Made by a program: the position numbers and the translations under genes
Source: Muribaculaceae bacterium
Lineage (GTDB): Bacteria > Bacteroidota > Bacteroidia > Bacteroidales > Muribaculaceae
NCBI GenBank assembly: GCA_022509145.1
Contig: JAFLTX010000014.1
Span: 1 to 37,777 of the forward strand
DNA: 37,777 bases
Direction: 5' to 3'
Shown: piece by piece, positions 24,985 through 33,875 of the stretch
Numbering within the stretch: the first letter of the stretch is position 1
Layout of the letters: each line of letters begins with the position of its first letter
The notes under the pieces: model-generated
What the model saw: only the letters and a program-made list of their open reading frames with translations
Told to the model about the DNA's origin: nothing
The model's database searches: none

Positions 24985-25830
24985 GTGAAAAAAGAGGTTC
25001 TTATTCAAGGTATAGAGGGATGTTTCCACGATGCTGCCGCCCGTGAGTTTTTCGCAGGCGAAGATATCGTCACGGTCCCTTGCGAAACCTTCGGCGACAT
25101 GGTGTCTTCGCTCGAAAGCGATGCCTCGAAGCTGGGCATCATGGCCATAGAAAACACCATCGCCGGCAGCCTTCTTCAGAACCATCAGCTCATCCATCGC
25201 AGCGGCCTCAAGATTCTTGGCGAACATAAGATGCGCATCTCGCATGTGCTGGCGGCTCTCCCGGGAAGTTCGCTTGCATCCCTCTCGGAGGTGGAATCCC
25301 ACCCGATGGCGCTGATGCAGTGTGAGGAATTCATCCTGAGCCAACCTCATCTCAAGACCACCGAAAGTTTCGACACCGCCGGCAGCGCTCGCCGCATAGC
25401 GTCCGAATGCCTTGAAGGCCACGCCGCTGTGTGTGGCGAGTATGCAGCCAACCTCTACGGCCTCGAAATCCTGCAGAAAGGGATAGAGACCAACAAGCGT
25501 AACTTCACGCGCTTCCTCATCATCGCCAATCAAGGCCATCCGGCGCTGCTCCCCACCCTGGACCAGGCCGACAAAGCCTCTATCGTTTTCACTCTGCCCC
25601 ACACCAAGGGCGCGCTCTCCAAGGTTCTCACTATTCTGGCCTTCTACGACCTCAACCTTACGCGCATCCAGTCGCTGCCGGTGATCGGGAAAGAGTGGGA
25701 ATACCGCTTCTACGTTGACCTGGCTTTCGACGACCTGGAGCGTTATCGTCAGGCCCTCGAAGCCGCCAAGCCCCTGATGCAAGACTTCCGTATCCTCGGG
25801 GAATATCCAAGTTGCAAAAAAACTATCTGA
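24985..25830 (+). CDS. pheA: Prephenate dehydratase with ACT domain
   Basis: This converts prephenate to phenylpyruvate, the committed step to phenylalanine. The catalytic domain (about residues 1-180, numbered from GTG at 24985) shows GIMAIENTIAGSL and the essential NFTRFLII with Thr175-Arg-Phe. The ACT regulatory domain (about 198-276) follows, with HTKGALSKVLTIL and EWEYRFYVDL; the phenylalanine-sensing segment reads IQSLP rather than ESRP, a form I associate with Bacteroidota. An in-frame GTG at 24955 is an alternative, but its ten extra residues look non-coding. The gene is followed 6 bases later by an aminotransferase. Confidence 0.92.
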   Translation: MKKEVLIQGIEGCFHDAAAREFFAGEDIVTVPCETFGDMVSSLESDASKLGIMAIENTIAGSLLQNHQLIHRSGLKILGEHKMRISHVLAALPGSSLASLSEVESHPMALMQCEEFILSQPHLKTTESFDTAGSARRIASECLEGHAAVCGEYAANLYGLEILQKGIETNKRNFTRFLIIANQGHPALLPTLDQADKASIVFTLPHTKGALSKVLTILAFYDLNLTRIQSLPVIGKEWEYRFYVDLAFDDLERYRQALEAAKPLMQDFRILGEYPSCKKTI

Positions 25831-25836
25831 ACATAT

Positions 25837-27006
25837 ATGACACAAAAAATTCGTCCGGCCGACCGTTTGTCGCAAATCAAAGCTTACTTCTTTGCCACCA
25901 AACTCAAGGAGATAGCCAAGCTGAATGCTGAAGGTTATGACATCATATCTCTCGGGATGGGAGGACCCGACCTTCCCCCGCCACATGCAGCCGTAGAGGC
26001 AGCTGTAGCGACCCTGGAAAAGGATAACACCCACAGCTACCAGCCTGCCATGGGCCTCCCCGAATTGCGTCGTGCCTTCGCCGATTTCTATGCGCGGTGG
26101 TATGGCATCGACGGGCTCGACCCCGATTCAGAAGTTCTCCCTCTGGCCGGTTCGAAAGAAGGTATCACCTTCGTTTCCATGGCCCTGCTCAACAAAGGCG
26201 ACGGAGTGCTGGTGCCTAACCCTGGCTACCCGGCCTATGCTGCCGCTTCCAAGCTCGTGGAAGCAGAGATTTTCAATTACGAGCTTAAAGCAGACGACGG
26301 GTGGAAACCCGACTTTGAAGCCCTCGAGAAGCTCCCCCTTGAGAAAATCAAGCTCATGTGGGTTAATTATCCGAATATGCCCACGGGCACTCCCGCCGAT
26401 CTCGAAGTGTTTGAACGGCTAGTGGAGTTCGGTCGCCACAACGATATTCTGATCGTCAACGACAATCCTTACAGCTTCATTCTCAGCGAAAAACGCACAA
26501 GCATCTTCCAGGTGGAAGGAGCCCGCGACCACTGCCTTGAGATGAACTCGCTCAGCAAGTGCCTCAACATGGCCGGCTGGCGTGTGGGCATGCTGATCGG
26601 TAATGCCGAGATTCTCAGCTGGGTGCATCGCGTGAAGTCGAATGTTGATTCAGGCCAACCCCGATTCATCATGGAGGGAGCCATTGCAGCCCTGCAGGCG
26701 CCTCAAAGCTGGTATGACGAGCTCAACAAGGTCTATGCCGAGCGTCAGAAAGTGGGTGTGGAGATGATGAAGGCTCTCTCGTGCGAGCCTCGCCTCCCCC
26801 AGCAGGGGCTCTTCGTATGGGCTCGTATTGCCGACCATCTCCCCGATGCAATGGAATATTCCCAAATAATTCAAGACAAGGCCCGCGTCTTCATCACCCC
26901 CGGTGCCATCTTCGGGACCGCCGGCAAGCGCTACCTCCGCATCTCGCTCTGCACTCCCGTAGAGAAGCTCCGCGAGGCCCTGAGAAGAATTCAGGAAGCT
27001 TTTTGA
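25837..27006 (+). CDS. Class I/II PLP aminotransferase, probably aromatic
   Basis: The 389-residue PLP enzyme is of the aspartate-aminotransferase fold: substrate segment SLGMGGPDLPPP (38-49), phosphate-binding PLAGSKEGI (102-110), NYPNMPTG (177-184), NDNPYS with Asp209 (208-213), and PLP lysine Lys241 in NSLSKCLNMAGWRVG. It follows prephenate dehydratase by 6 bases and precedes DAHP synthase, so its likely job is to convert phenylpyruvate and 4-hydroxyphenylpyruvate to phenylalanine and tyrosine. The sequence alone would also allow other amino donors or a role in lysine-type pathways. The operon is the main argument. Confidence 0.88.
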   Translation: MTQKIRPADRLSQIKAYFFATKLKEIAKLNAEGYDIISLGMGGPDLPPPHAAVEAAVATLEKDNTHSYQPAMGLPELRRAFADFYARWYGIDGLDPDSEVLPLAGSKEGITFVSMALLNKGDGVLVPNPGYPAYAAASKLVEAEIFNYELKADDGWKPDFEALEKLPLEKIKLMWVNYPNMPTGTPADLEVFERLVEFGRHNDILIVNDNPYSFILSEKRTSIFQVEGARDHCLEMNSLSKCLNMAGWRVGMLIGNAEILSWVHRVKSNVDSGQPRFIMEGAIAALQAPQSWYDELNKVYAERQKVGVEMMKALSCEPRLPQQGLFVWARIADHLPDAMEYSQIIQDKARVFITPGAIFGTAGKRYLRISLCTPVEKLREALRRIQEAF

Positions 27007-27084
27007 GCGAATAATAATCCCATAACTCCTTTCGTCCCATAAGGAGGATGCATAGGAGAATAAAACTGCCAAAACAACCAATAA

Positions 27085-28164
27085 ATGGAAATCACCGGAT
27101 TGAAACCAGTCTTCGGAATTGAAGACATCAAATCTCAAACCATATATATCGCCGGCCCATGCAGCGCAGAGTCGGAAGAACAGACCCTCGAGACAGCGCG
27201 GCAGCTGGCCGATGCCGGCATCAAAATCTTCCGCGCAGGCGTATGGAAACCCCGCACCAAGCCCGGCGGTTTCGAAGGCCGCGGACGCATGGCTCTCGAC
27301 TGGCTCCGCAAAGTGCGCGAGCAGACCGGCATGATGGTGGCCACCGAAATCGCCAACCGCAAACACCTCGAAGACGCTCTGGAAGCCGACATCGATGCTA
27401 TCTGGATCGGCGCCCGCACATCGGCCAATCCCTTTGCCGTTCAGGAGATTGCAGACACTCTGGCCACGCTGCCGCAAGAGAAGAAAGATAGCCTTACAGT
27501 CTTGATTAAAAATCCGGTCAATCCCGACCTTGAACTCTGGATCGGCGCCATCGAGCGGATCTATGCCTCCGGAGTGCGCAGAATCGGCGCCATTCACCGC
27601 GGCTTCAGCAGCTACGGCAAGCATATTTATCGCAACGAGCCGCGTTGGGCCATCGCCATTGAGCTCAACAGGCGCATCCCTGAGATGCCGATTATATTCG
27701 ACCCCAGCCATGTGGGAGGCCGTCGCGACCTCGTGGCTCCTCTTGCCCATCAGGCCATCGACATGAACTACGAGGGGCTGATCATCGAATCTCACTGCAA
27801 CCCCGACTGCGCGCTCAGCGACTCGGCCCAACAGATCACGCCGGCTGAACTCGCTTCGCTGCTCGCCACCCTCAACAAGCGTTCCCACTCGCTCCCTACG
27901 AAGAGCCTTGACGAGCTGCGCCGCAAAATTGACCGCATCGACGACGAGCTCCTCGAGCTCCTCTCGCGCCGCATGGAGGTATCGCGCGAGATCGGCCGCT
28001 ACAAGAAGGAGCACCGTCTCCCAGTGGTGCAGACCACACGCTATAAGGACCTGATGGAACGCAGGGTAGCCGAAAGCGAACGCCTCGATATGTCAGCCGA
28101 CTTCGTAAGGGCCCTCCTTGCAGTGATCCACGAAGAGTCTGTGCGCCAGCAGGTAAAGCTCTGA
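27085..28164 (+). CDS. DAHP synthase fused to chorismate mutase
   Basis: This 359-residue bifunctional enzyme catalyses the first step of the shikimate pathway and the step from chorismate to prephenate. Residues 1-265 are a type I-beta DAHP synthase (YIAGPCSAESEEQ, then FRAGVWKPRTKPGGFEG and later IFDPSHVGGRRDLV with metal and substrate residues). Residues about 273-354 are an AroQ-type chorismate mutase (LDELRRKIDRIDDELLELL and RRMEVSREIGRYKKEH). The fusion lets the mutase domain sense prephenate and inhibit the synthase, as known for this family. It ends the operon; a 78-base gap precedes it. Confidence 0.93.
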   Translation: MEITGLKPVFGIEDIKSQTIYIAGPCSAESEEQTLETARQLADAGIKIFRAGVWKPRTKPGGFEGRGRMALDWLRKVREQTGMMVATEIANRKHLEDALEADIDAIWIGARTSANPFAVQEIADTLATLPQEKKDSLTVLIKNPVNPDLELWIGAIERIYASGVRRIGAIHRGFSSYGKHIYRNEPRWAIAIELNRRIPEMPIIFDPSHVGGRRDLVAPLAHQAIDMNYEGLIIESHCNPDCALSDSAQQITPAELASLLATLNKRSHSLPTKSLDELRRKIDRIDDELLELLSRRMEVSREIGRYKKEHRLPVVQTTRYKDLMERRVAESERLDMSADFVRALLAVIHEESVRQQVKL

Positions 28165-28185
28165 TACTCCACATATAACTAACAT

Positions 28186-28227
28186 AAAAGAGAATTGGGC
28201 CGCCCGTCGGGTAGCCCAATTCTCTTT
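28186..28227. terminator. Bidirectional terminator between converging operons
   Basis: AAAAGAGAATTGGGC (28186-28200) is exactly complementary to 28213-28227, with a 12-base GC-rich loop. The A/T outer ends give T tracts on both strands, so it can stop both the aromatic amino acid operon and infB. Confidence 0.9.
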
Positions 28228-28248
28228 TATAGAGCCGAGGTTTCTCTT

Positions 28249-31077
28249 TTACAAAGTTTTCTTTACTTCCACCTCTTCGTAGGCTTCGATGAGGTCGCCT
28301 TCGCGAATGTCGTTGTATCCCTGAACGCTCAGACCGCAGTCGTAACCGCTCACCACTTCCTTCACGTCGTCTTTGAAGCGCTTGAGAGAGCCGAGCTCGC
28401 CGGTGTAGATCACGATGCCGTCGCGAATCACGCGCACTTTGCTCTTGCTCTTGATTTTTCCGTCGCGCACGATCGCACCGGCAATGGTGCCAACCTTCGA
28501 GATATGGTAAGTCTGGAGCACTTCGGCCGTACCGGTGACCTCCTCCTTGATTTCGGGCGAGAGCAAGCCTTCCATAGCGTCTTTCACCTCTTCAATCGCC
28601 TTGTAGATCACACTGTAAAGCCTTATCTCAACGCCTTCCTTCTCAGCCTCTTTGCGGGCGGCTGCCGACGGGCGCACCTGGAAGCCGATGATGATGGCAT
28701 CCGAGGCGGCTGCAAGCGTAACGTCGCTCTCCGAGATGGCACCCACGCCTTTATGCAGCACGTGCACCTGGATCTCCGGAGTGGAAAGTTTGATCAGAGC
28801 ATCCGAAAGGGCTTCGATCGAACCGTCTACGTCGCCCTTCACCACCAGATTGAGCTCGTGGAACTCGTTGAGAGCCCTCTGACGGCCAAGCTCCTCCAAT
28901 CCCGGACGCTTCTTTGTGCGCAATCCGAGCTCACGCTGCAGCTGCTCGCGTTTCGAGGCGATCTCGCGGGCTTCCTGTTCGGTAGCCATCACGTTGAAAG
29001 TGTCGCCTGCCGTGGGAGCGCCGTTCAATCCGAGCACCAGCACCGGAGTGGCAGGACCGGCTTCCTTCACACGCTGGTTGCGCTCGTTGAACATCGCCTT
29101 TATCTTACCGTAGTTGGTACCTGCCAGCACTACGTCGCCCACCTTGAGCGTACCGTTCTGCACGAGCACGGTGGCCACATAACCGCGACCCTTGTCGAGA
29201 CTCGATTCGATCACCGAACCTACAGCCATCCTGTTGGGGTTCGCCTTCAGCTCGAGCATCTCTGCCTCAAGGAGCACTTTTTCCATCAGCTCGTCCACAC
29301 CGATACCCTTCTTGGCCGAAATATCCTGGCTCTGGTACTTGCCGCCCCATTCTTCCACCAGATAGTTCATGTTGGCGAGCTCTTCCTTGATCTTGTCGGG
29401 ATTCGCCGTGGGTTTGTCCACCTTGTTGATGGCGAATACCATCGGCACACCGGCTGCCGAAGCGTGGTTGATAGCCTCGATTGTCTGGGGCATCACGCTG
29501 TCGTCGGCTGCCACTATGATGATAGCAAGGTCTGTTACCTTCGCACCGCGGGCACGCATGGCCGTGAAGGCCTCGTGGCCCGGAGTGTCGAGGAAGGTGA
29601 TGTGTCGGCCATCGTTGAGCTTCACATTGTAGGCGCCGATATGCTGAGTGATCCCGCCTGCCTCGCCGGCAATAACGTTCGCGTTGCGGATGTAGTCGAG
29701 CAACGAGGTCTTACCGTGGTCTACGTGGCCCATCACGGTCACGATCGGCGGACGGCTCTCGAGGTCTTCCTCCTTATCTTCTTCGGTGGCGATAGCTTCC
29801 GACACTTCGGCCGATACATATTCCGTGGTGAATCCGAACTCTTCGGCCACCAGATTGATTGTTTCGGCGTCGAGACGCTGGTTTATCGAAACCATGATGC
29901 CCAGCTTCATGCAGGCACCGATGATGTTGTTCACCGGGATATCCATCATGTTGGCAAGGTCGCTTGCCGTTACGAATTCCGTGAGTTTCAAGATCGTGCT
30001 CTCCGCTGCCTCGCGCTCGGCGTTGGCAATCTCGCGGTTGTGCATCTCTTCCCTCTTCTCCCTGCGATACTTGGCGGCTTTCTTCGAGGCCTTGTTGCTC
30101 AGGCGCGCGAGGGTCTCCTTAACCTGCCTTTGCACGTCTTCATCGCGAATCTCCTGGCGTTGCTGGCCTTTGGCTTTCTTGTCGCCTTTACCCTTACCCT
30201 GAGCTTTGTTGCGGTCTTGGCCTCCGCCGCCGCGGGCATCCTTCTGGCCACGCTGGTCAACGCCCTGCTGGGCCACTTTCTCAACGTCTACCTTCTGGTT
30301 GATTTTCACCCTCTTGCGACGTCCGCCTTCCCCATCTTCTTTCTTGCGGTCGCGGCGTTTCTTCTTGCCAGAGCTTGTGGCGAAGGAAGAAAGATCGATC
30401 TTCCCCACCACCTTGAGCTCGGGTGCATCGGGATGAGACACCACGCGGAACACTTCCGTGCCGCCGGCTTCACCGAGAGTCTGGGGAGCGGCGGGAGTTT
30501 CCTTGGCTGCGGGAGCTTTCTCTACCTCCTTGGCTTTGCTCTGCTCTTCTTCCTGCCTGCGGCGCGCGGCCTCGGCGTCGGCTTTACGCTTATCCTCCTC
30601 GGCCTTGGCGCGGGCAGCCTCTTCGGCCTTACGCTTCTCTTCTTCGGCCTTGCGGGCAGCAGCCTCGCGTTCACGCTGCTCTGCCTCTGCCTTGCGGACA
30701 GCTTCGGCTTTCGCTTTCTCCTCGGCCTCCTTGCGGGCCACTTCGGCAGCATCGGGAGCTGCCGGCTTGCGCGGCTCGAGTTCTACCTTCCCGGCTATCT
30801 TCGGCCCGGCAAGCGTCGGAGCCTCTATCTTCACCTCGTCCGGCTTCTGACGCTCCTGACGGGCGTTCTTCCGTTCCTGACGCGCGGTGGTGAAGTTGTC
30901 GCTCGCCTCTTTGACGTTCTTGTCGCGACTGAACTCCTTGGTCAGCAACTCTACGGCTGCGTCGTCTATTCTCGCGTTGGGATTGGGGTCAACCTCTATG
31001 TTTCTCTTCTTGAGAAAATCTACCGCGGTCTGAACCCCTACGTTCAATTCTTTTGCTAATTTCCCGATTTTTATCAT
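28249..31077 (-). CDS. infB: Translation initiation factor IF-2
   Basis: This GTPase delivers initiator tRNA to the ribosome. The 942-residue protein has an N-terminal IF2N domain ([20 protein letters not shown]), a very long charged Ala/Glu/Lys/Arg coiled-coil stretch (about 85-200), basic glycine-rich linkers, a second IF2N-like segment, and the G domain with GHVDHGKT at 450-457, DTPGHEAF and NKVDKP. The elongation-factor-like domains and the C-terminal initiator-tRNA-binding domain follow. Length fits Bacteroidales IF-2. It lies 50 bases after nusA and is the last gene of the rimP-nusA-infB unit. Confidence 0.98.
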   Translation of the reverse strand: MIKIGKLAKELNVGVQTAVDFLKKRNIEVDPNPNARIDDAAVELLTKEFSRDKNVKEASDNFTTARQERKNARQERQKPDEVKIEAPTLAGPKIAGKVELEPRKPAAPDAAEVARKEAEEKAKAEAVRKAEAEQREREAAARKAEEEKRKAEEAARAKAEEDKRKADAEAARRRQEEEQSKAKEVEKAPAAKETPAAPQTLGEAGGTEVFRVVSHPDAPELKVVGKIDLSSFATSSGKKKRRDRKKEDGEGGRRKRVKINQKVDVEKVAQQGVDQRGQKDARGGGGQDRNKAQGKGKGDKKAKGQQRQEIRDEDVQRQVKETLARLSNKASKKAAKYRREKREEMHNREIANAEREAAESTILKLTEFVTASDLANMMDIPVNNIIGACMKLGIMVSINQRLDAETINLVAEEFGFTTEYVSAEVSEAIATEEDKEEDLESRPPIVTVMGHVDHGKTSLLDYIRNANVIAGEAGGITQHIGAYNVKLNDGRHITFLDTPGHEAFTAMRARGAKVTDLAIIIVAADDSVMPQTIEAINHASAAGVPMVFAINKVDKPTANPDKIKEELANMNYLVEEWGGKYQSQDISAKKGIGVDELMEKVLLEAEMLELKANPNRMAVGSVIESSLDKGRGYVATVLVQNGTLKVGDVVLAGTNYGKIKAMFNERNQRVKEAGPATPVLVLGLNGAPTAGDTFNVMATEQEAREIASKREQLQRELGLRTKKRPGLEELGRQRALNEFHELNLVVKGDVDGSIEALSDALIKLSTPEIQVHVLHKGVGAISESDVTLAAASDAIIIGFQVRPSAAARKEAEKEGVEIRLYSVIYKAIEEVKDAMEGLLSPEIKEEVTGTAEVLQTYHISKVGTIAGAIVRDGKIKSKSKVRVIRDGIVIYTGELGSLKRFKDDVKEVVSGYDCGLSVQGYNDIREGDLIEAYEEVEVKKTL

Positions 31078-31127
31078 TACTGGTCTGTTTTCTGTTACCC
31101 TTTCCTACTCTTTTCTCCCTTTATTTT

Positions 31128-32435
31128 TCATTCTGCGTTTTCAGAAGTGCTCTCCTCAGCCGGGGATGAAGCTTCTTCGTCTTCATCCTCGTCTTCAAAC
31201 TCTGCCTTCAACACGCTCAGCACATGCTCGATCGTGTCTTCTTCAAGGTCGGCTTGCTCGAGCTTCGAAGTGCTGGCGTTGAGCACTGCCTTCGCCGTGC
31301 TGAGGCCGATTGCCTTGAGCTGGTCGATTACCCAACCGTCGATTTCATCTGCAAACTCGTCGAGATAGATATCCTCCTCGTCGTCTTCAATGTCGCGGTA
31401 TACGTCGATGGTGTAGCCTGTAAGGGCGGATGCGAGCTTGATGTTGAGGCCCTGCTTGCCGATGGCGAGGCTTACCTCTTCCGGATGCAGGAACACTTCG
31501 GCTTTCTTAGTATCCTCGTTGAGTCTGATGGAGTTTACTTTGGCCGGAGAAAGCGCACGCTGGATGAAGAGCTTCGGATTTGAGGTGTAGCTGATCACGT
31601 CGATGTTTTCGCCTCTGAGCTCCCTTACGATGCCATGGATTCGGCTTCCCTTGATGCCCACGCAGGCGCCCACGGGGTCGATGCGGTCGTCGTAGCTCTC
31701 CACGGCAATCTTCGCCCTTTCGCCCGGCACGCGGGCCACGGCCTTGATGGTGATGAGCCCGTCTCTAACCTCAGGCACCTCCTGCTCGAACAGCTGGCGG
31801 AGGAAACGCTCGTCGGTGCGGCTCACGATCACTTTCGGATTGTTGTTGATATTCTCCACTTTCTTTACGATGGCCCTTACCATCTCGCCTTTGTGGAAGA
31901 AGTCTGAATGAATCTGCTCGTCTTTCGGCATCATCATCTCGTTCTGGTCCTCATCCAGAAGCAGAATCTCTTTCTTCCAGATCTGATGCACTTCGCCTGT
32001 AACGATTTCGCCCTCCAGTTCCTTGAACTTGGTGTAGATCGCATCTTTCTGAAGGTCGAGTATCTTGGTTGAGAGGGTCTGCCTGAGAGTAAGGATGGCG
32101 CGGCGGCCGAAATCCTGGAAGAATATCTGCTTCGACACCTCCTCGCCAACTTCACACTCGGGGTCAATCTCGCGGGCCTCCGTAAGCCCGATCTGCATAT
32201 TCTTATTCTCAACTTCCCCGTCGGGTACTACCTCAAGATTCTGATAAATCTCGCAGTCGCCCTTGTCGGGGTTCATGATTACGTCGAAATTCTCGTCGCT
32301 CTGAAAGGTGTTTGCTAGCACCTTGCGAAACGATTCTTCAAGCACACTTATCATGGTGGTCTTGTCGATGTTTTTCAATTCTTTAAACTCGGCAAACCGG
32401 TCAACCATGTTTACGCTTTCAGCTTTCTTAGCCAT
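31128..32435 (-). CDS. nusA: Transcription termination/antitermination factor NusA
   Basis: The 435-residue factor binds RNA polymerase and modulates pausing, termination and antitermination. The N-terminal polymerase-binding domain (about 1-125) is followed by an S1 domain (about 130-200, EGEIVTGEVHQIWKKEILL), KH1 (VGACVGIKGSRIHGIVREL) and KH2 (EVSLAIGKQGLNIKLASALTG). A short acidic tail (EDEDEDEEASSPAEES) replaces the C-terminal repeats of the E. coli protein, the common form outside proteobacteria. It lies between rimP and infB in the classical order. Confidence 0.98.
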   Translation of the reverse strand: MAKKAESVNMVDRFAEFKELKNIDKTTMISVLEESFRKVLANTFQSDENFDVIMNPDKGDCEIYQNLEVVPDGEVENKNMQIGLTEAREIDPECEVGEEVSKQIFFQDFGRRAILTLRQTLSTKILDLQKDAIYTKFKELEGEIVTGEVHQIWKKEILLLDEDQNEMMMPKDEQIHSDFFHKGEMVRAIVKKVENINNNPKVIVSRTDERFLRQLFEQEVPEVRDGLITIKAVARVPGERAKIAVESYDDRIDPVGACVGIKGSRIHGIVRELRGENIDVISYTSNPKLFIQRALSPAKVNSIRLNEDTKKAEVFLHPEEVSLAIGKQGLNIKLASALTGYTIDVYRDIEDDEEDIYLDEFADEIDGWVIDQLKAIGLSTAKAVLNASTSKLEQADLEEDTIEHVLSVLKAEFEDEDEDEEASSPAEESTSENAE

Positions 32436-32536
32436 GTATCTTAATCTAAATTGTTAATATTCTTTATCTTTTTCGGGCTTCCCCTTCGATTTCTCTACGG
32501 GAGCCCTCCTTTTTTCTCTCTCTTCGTCCGGCAGGA

Positions 32537-33004
32537 TCAGAACTTAAGGTCGTAGACCACGCTTTTCACCTCGTCGTAGCCGAAATGTTTCTCCGTCTCC
32601 CTCATGGTGGGGCGCTTTTCGCCTTCAAGCTTCACTTTCTCCTGATATACGATGGTGAATCCCTCGTCGTCGGCATCGCGAAGCATTCCGGAGTATTTCT
32701 TCCCGTCTTTAGCCATCACGATCACGTCGTTCCCCCTATTCTTGCGAAACTGGCGCGGCAGGCGCAGAGGAGTGGTGAGCCCTACGCTCCCCACCTCCAG
32801 ATTGTAATCGTCGATCTCGGGCGCGAAGTGGTCTTCTATCTTGCGGTTGAGAGCAGCCACGAAGTCGATATCCACCCTCGAATCAGAGTCGATCTCAACG
32901 GTGATATCGCGGCCTACGATAGCCACTTTCACGGGGAAGCAATCTGTCCCGGCAAGTTGCTCGGACACGAATTCCTCAAGGTTTTGCAAATTCAATTCTG
33001 CCAT
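32537..33004 (-). CDS. rimP: Ribosome maturation factor RimP
   Basis: The 155-residue protein helps 30S subunit assembly. I place the start at the ATG 33002-33004 (MAELNLQNLEEFV). The in-frame ATG 24 bases earlier lies inside a hairpin with a T tract and would add MSSRFFEN, which is not conserved-looking. The N-terminal alpha/beta domain contains VAIVGRDITVEIDSDSRVDIDF and the C-terminal SH3-like part has LEVGSVGLTTPLR and VIVMAKDGKKYSGML, both typical. It heads the rimP-nusA-infB unit. Confidence 0.93.
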   Translation of the reverse strand: MAELNLQNLEEFVSEQLAGTDCFPVKVAIVGRDITVEIDSDSRVDIDFVAALNRKIEDHFAPEIDDYNLEVGSVGLTTPLRLPRQFRKNRGNDVIVMAKDGKKYSGMLRDADDEGFTIVYQEKVKLEGEKRPTMRETEKHFGYDEVKSVVYDLKF

Positions 33005-33010
33005 ATTTTC

Positions 33011-33040
33011 AAAAAAACGAGAGGACATTTGAGTCCTCTC
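33011..33040 (-). terminator. Terminator-like hairpin in the rimP leader (attenuator candidate)
   Basis: On the minus strand GAGAGGAC and GTCCTCTC form a perfect 8-bp stem with a 6-base loop, then G and seven T. The structure ends only six bases before the rimP ATG and lies after the promoter, so transcription must pass it. This suggests regulated termination (attenuation) of rimP-nusA-infB. Confidence 0.7.
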
Positions 33041-33053
33041 TCAGATTCATCAG

Positions 33054-33085
33054 CAAAATTAGCAAAATTTTTTCTAATAACCAAA
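33054..33085 (-). promoter_or_regulatory. Promoter of rimP-nusA-infB
   Basis: On the minus strand TTTG (33085-33082) and TAATTTTG (33061-33054) are 20 bases apart, an excellent Bacteroidota promoter. Transcription should start near 33046, giving a leader of about 40 bases that is mostly the hairpin at 33019-33040. Confidence 0.75.
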
Positions 33086-33099
33086 TTATGACCGGCATC

Positions 33100-33162
33100 C
33101 ATTGCCGAATTTATTGCCGTTAGCCATTGCCGAATCCATTTCCGTTATCCTTTGTCGTTAAC
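33100..33162. repeat. Tandem repeat upstream of the rimP promoter
   Basis: A 25-base unit beginning CATTGCCGAAT occurs at 33100-33124 and 33125-33149 with four differences. It is itself made of 12-13-base parts (CATTGCCG, TATTGCCG, CATTTCCG, CTTTGTCG), so about five degenerate copies can be counted. It lies just upstream of the -33 element. Confidence 0.65.
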
Positions 33163-33199
33163 TTCCCTTCTGTCTGAAATTTCCTTTTTGTCTGCAATC

Positions 33200-33679
33200 T
33201 TATTGGCCTTGATCTCGACTCTCAAGGGTTGCGAGCATCTCCGCGGGCGTAAGCCCGCTGGCCGGATGCCTCCAAAAAGGTGCCAGCTCGGCCATCGGCT
33301 CCAAAACAAACCTCCGCTCGGCCATCCTCGGATGCGGGAGTTGCAGTTGTGGCGTGTTATACTCTATCTCGTCTATCGCGATGATATCGATGTCCACTTC
33401 TCGGTCGCGATATGTGCCGTCGGCATTGCGGTGAGGCTCTGCGTTCAACTCCCCTTCAATCTTCTGAAGCCTCCCCAAAATCTCTTCGGGAGCCAGATCC
33501 GACACCACCATCATCCCCACGTTCAAATAATCGTTAGCCGATGAATAGCCCCAAGGCGCCGACTCCACCGTGTGAGACAACTCGAAAAATCCGAACTCCT
33601 TCTCGATGGCCGCAATGGCTCTGCTGAGATGCATCCGTCTGTTCCCGAGATTGCTCCCTATATTCAAAAATACGTTCAT
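33200..33679 (-). CDS. folK: Dihydropterin pyrophosphokinase (HPPK)
   Basis: This adds pyrophosphate to 6-hydroxymethyl-dihydropterin in folate synthesis. The chosen ATG gives MNVFLNIGSNLGNRRMHL, the standard HPPK start, and 159 residues, the usual length; the open frame extends 32 codons further upstream but those residues look non-coding. Family marks are SHTVESAPWGY, YLNVGMMV, DREVDIDIIAID with the metal-binding Asp pair, and HPRMAERRFVLEPMAELAP. It is not clearly in an operon with rimP, which has its own promoter about 110 bases past the folK stop codon. Confidence 0.95.
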   Translation of the reverse strand: MNVFLNIGSNLGNRRMHLSRAIAAIEKEFGFFELSHTVESAPWGYSSANDYLNVGMMVVSDLAPEEILGRLQKIEGELNAEPHRNADGTYRDREVDIDIIAIDEIEYNTPQLQLPHPRMAERRFVLEPMAELAPFWRHPASGLTPAEMLATLESRDQGQ

Positions 33680-33821
33680 CCTGTTCTCAAATTTCTCTTC
33701 TCGTGGCAAATTTAATACAATTCCCTGAATTTTCCCCTTTCCCTCCTTGCTGTTCGCAATCTGATTAAGCATCATCTTCCAACTCCGAATCGGTCGATCT
33801 TTCCTTAACCACAGACCATAA

Positions 33822-33847
33822 AAAAGAGAGCCCCGTGTGAGGCTCCC
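33822..33847 (-). terminator. Terminator of the secreted repeat protein
   Basis: On the minus strand GAGCC and GGCTC enclose an eight-base loop and are followed by TCTTTTT, 29 bases past the stop codon of the gene at 33876-35579. Confidence 0.75.
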
Positions 33848-33875
33848 TTCATTTCTGAAAAATTTCTATTTTCTC

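Noticed and set aside
24913..26034. A 373-codon open frame on the minus strand
   Set aside because: Shadow of prephenate dehydratase and the start of the aminotransferase, both with clear motifs on the plus strand.
26650..28014. A 454-codon open frame on the minus strand
   Set aside because: Shadow of the aminotransferase and DAHP synthase genes.
28195..31059. A 954-codon open frame on the plus strand
   Set aside because: It lies fully opposite infB. It arises from the GC-biased codon use of infB and has no domain sense.
33680..33775. Upstream start of folK at 33775
   Set aside because: HPPK proteins begin with the strand MNVFLNIGSN; the 32 extra residues look non-coding.
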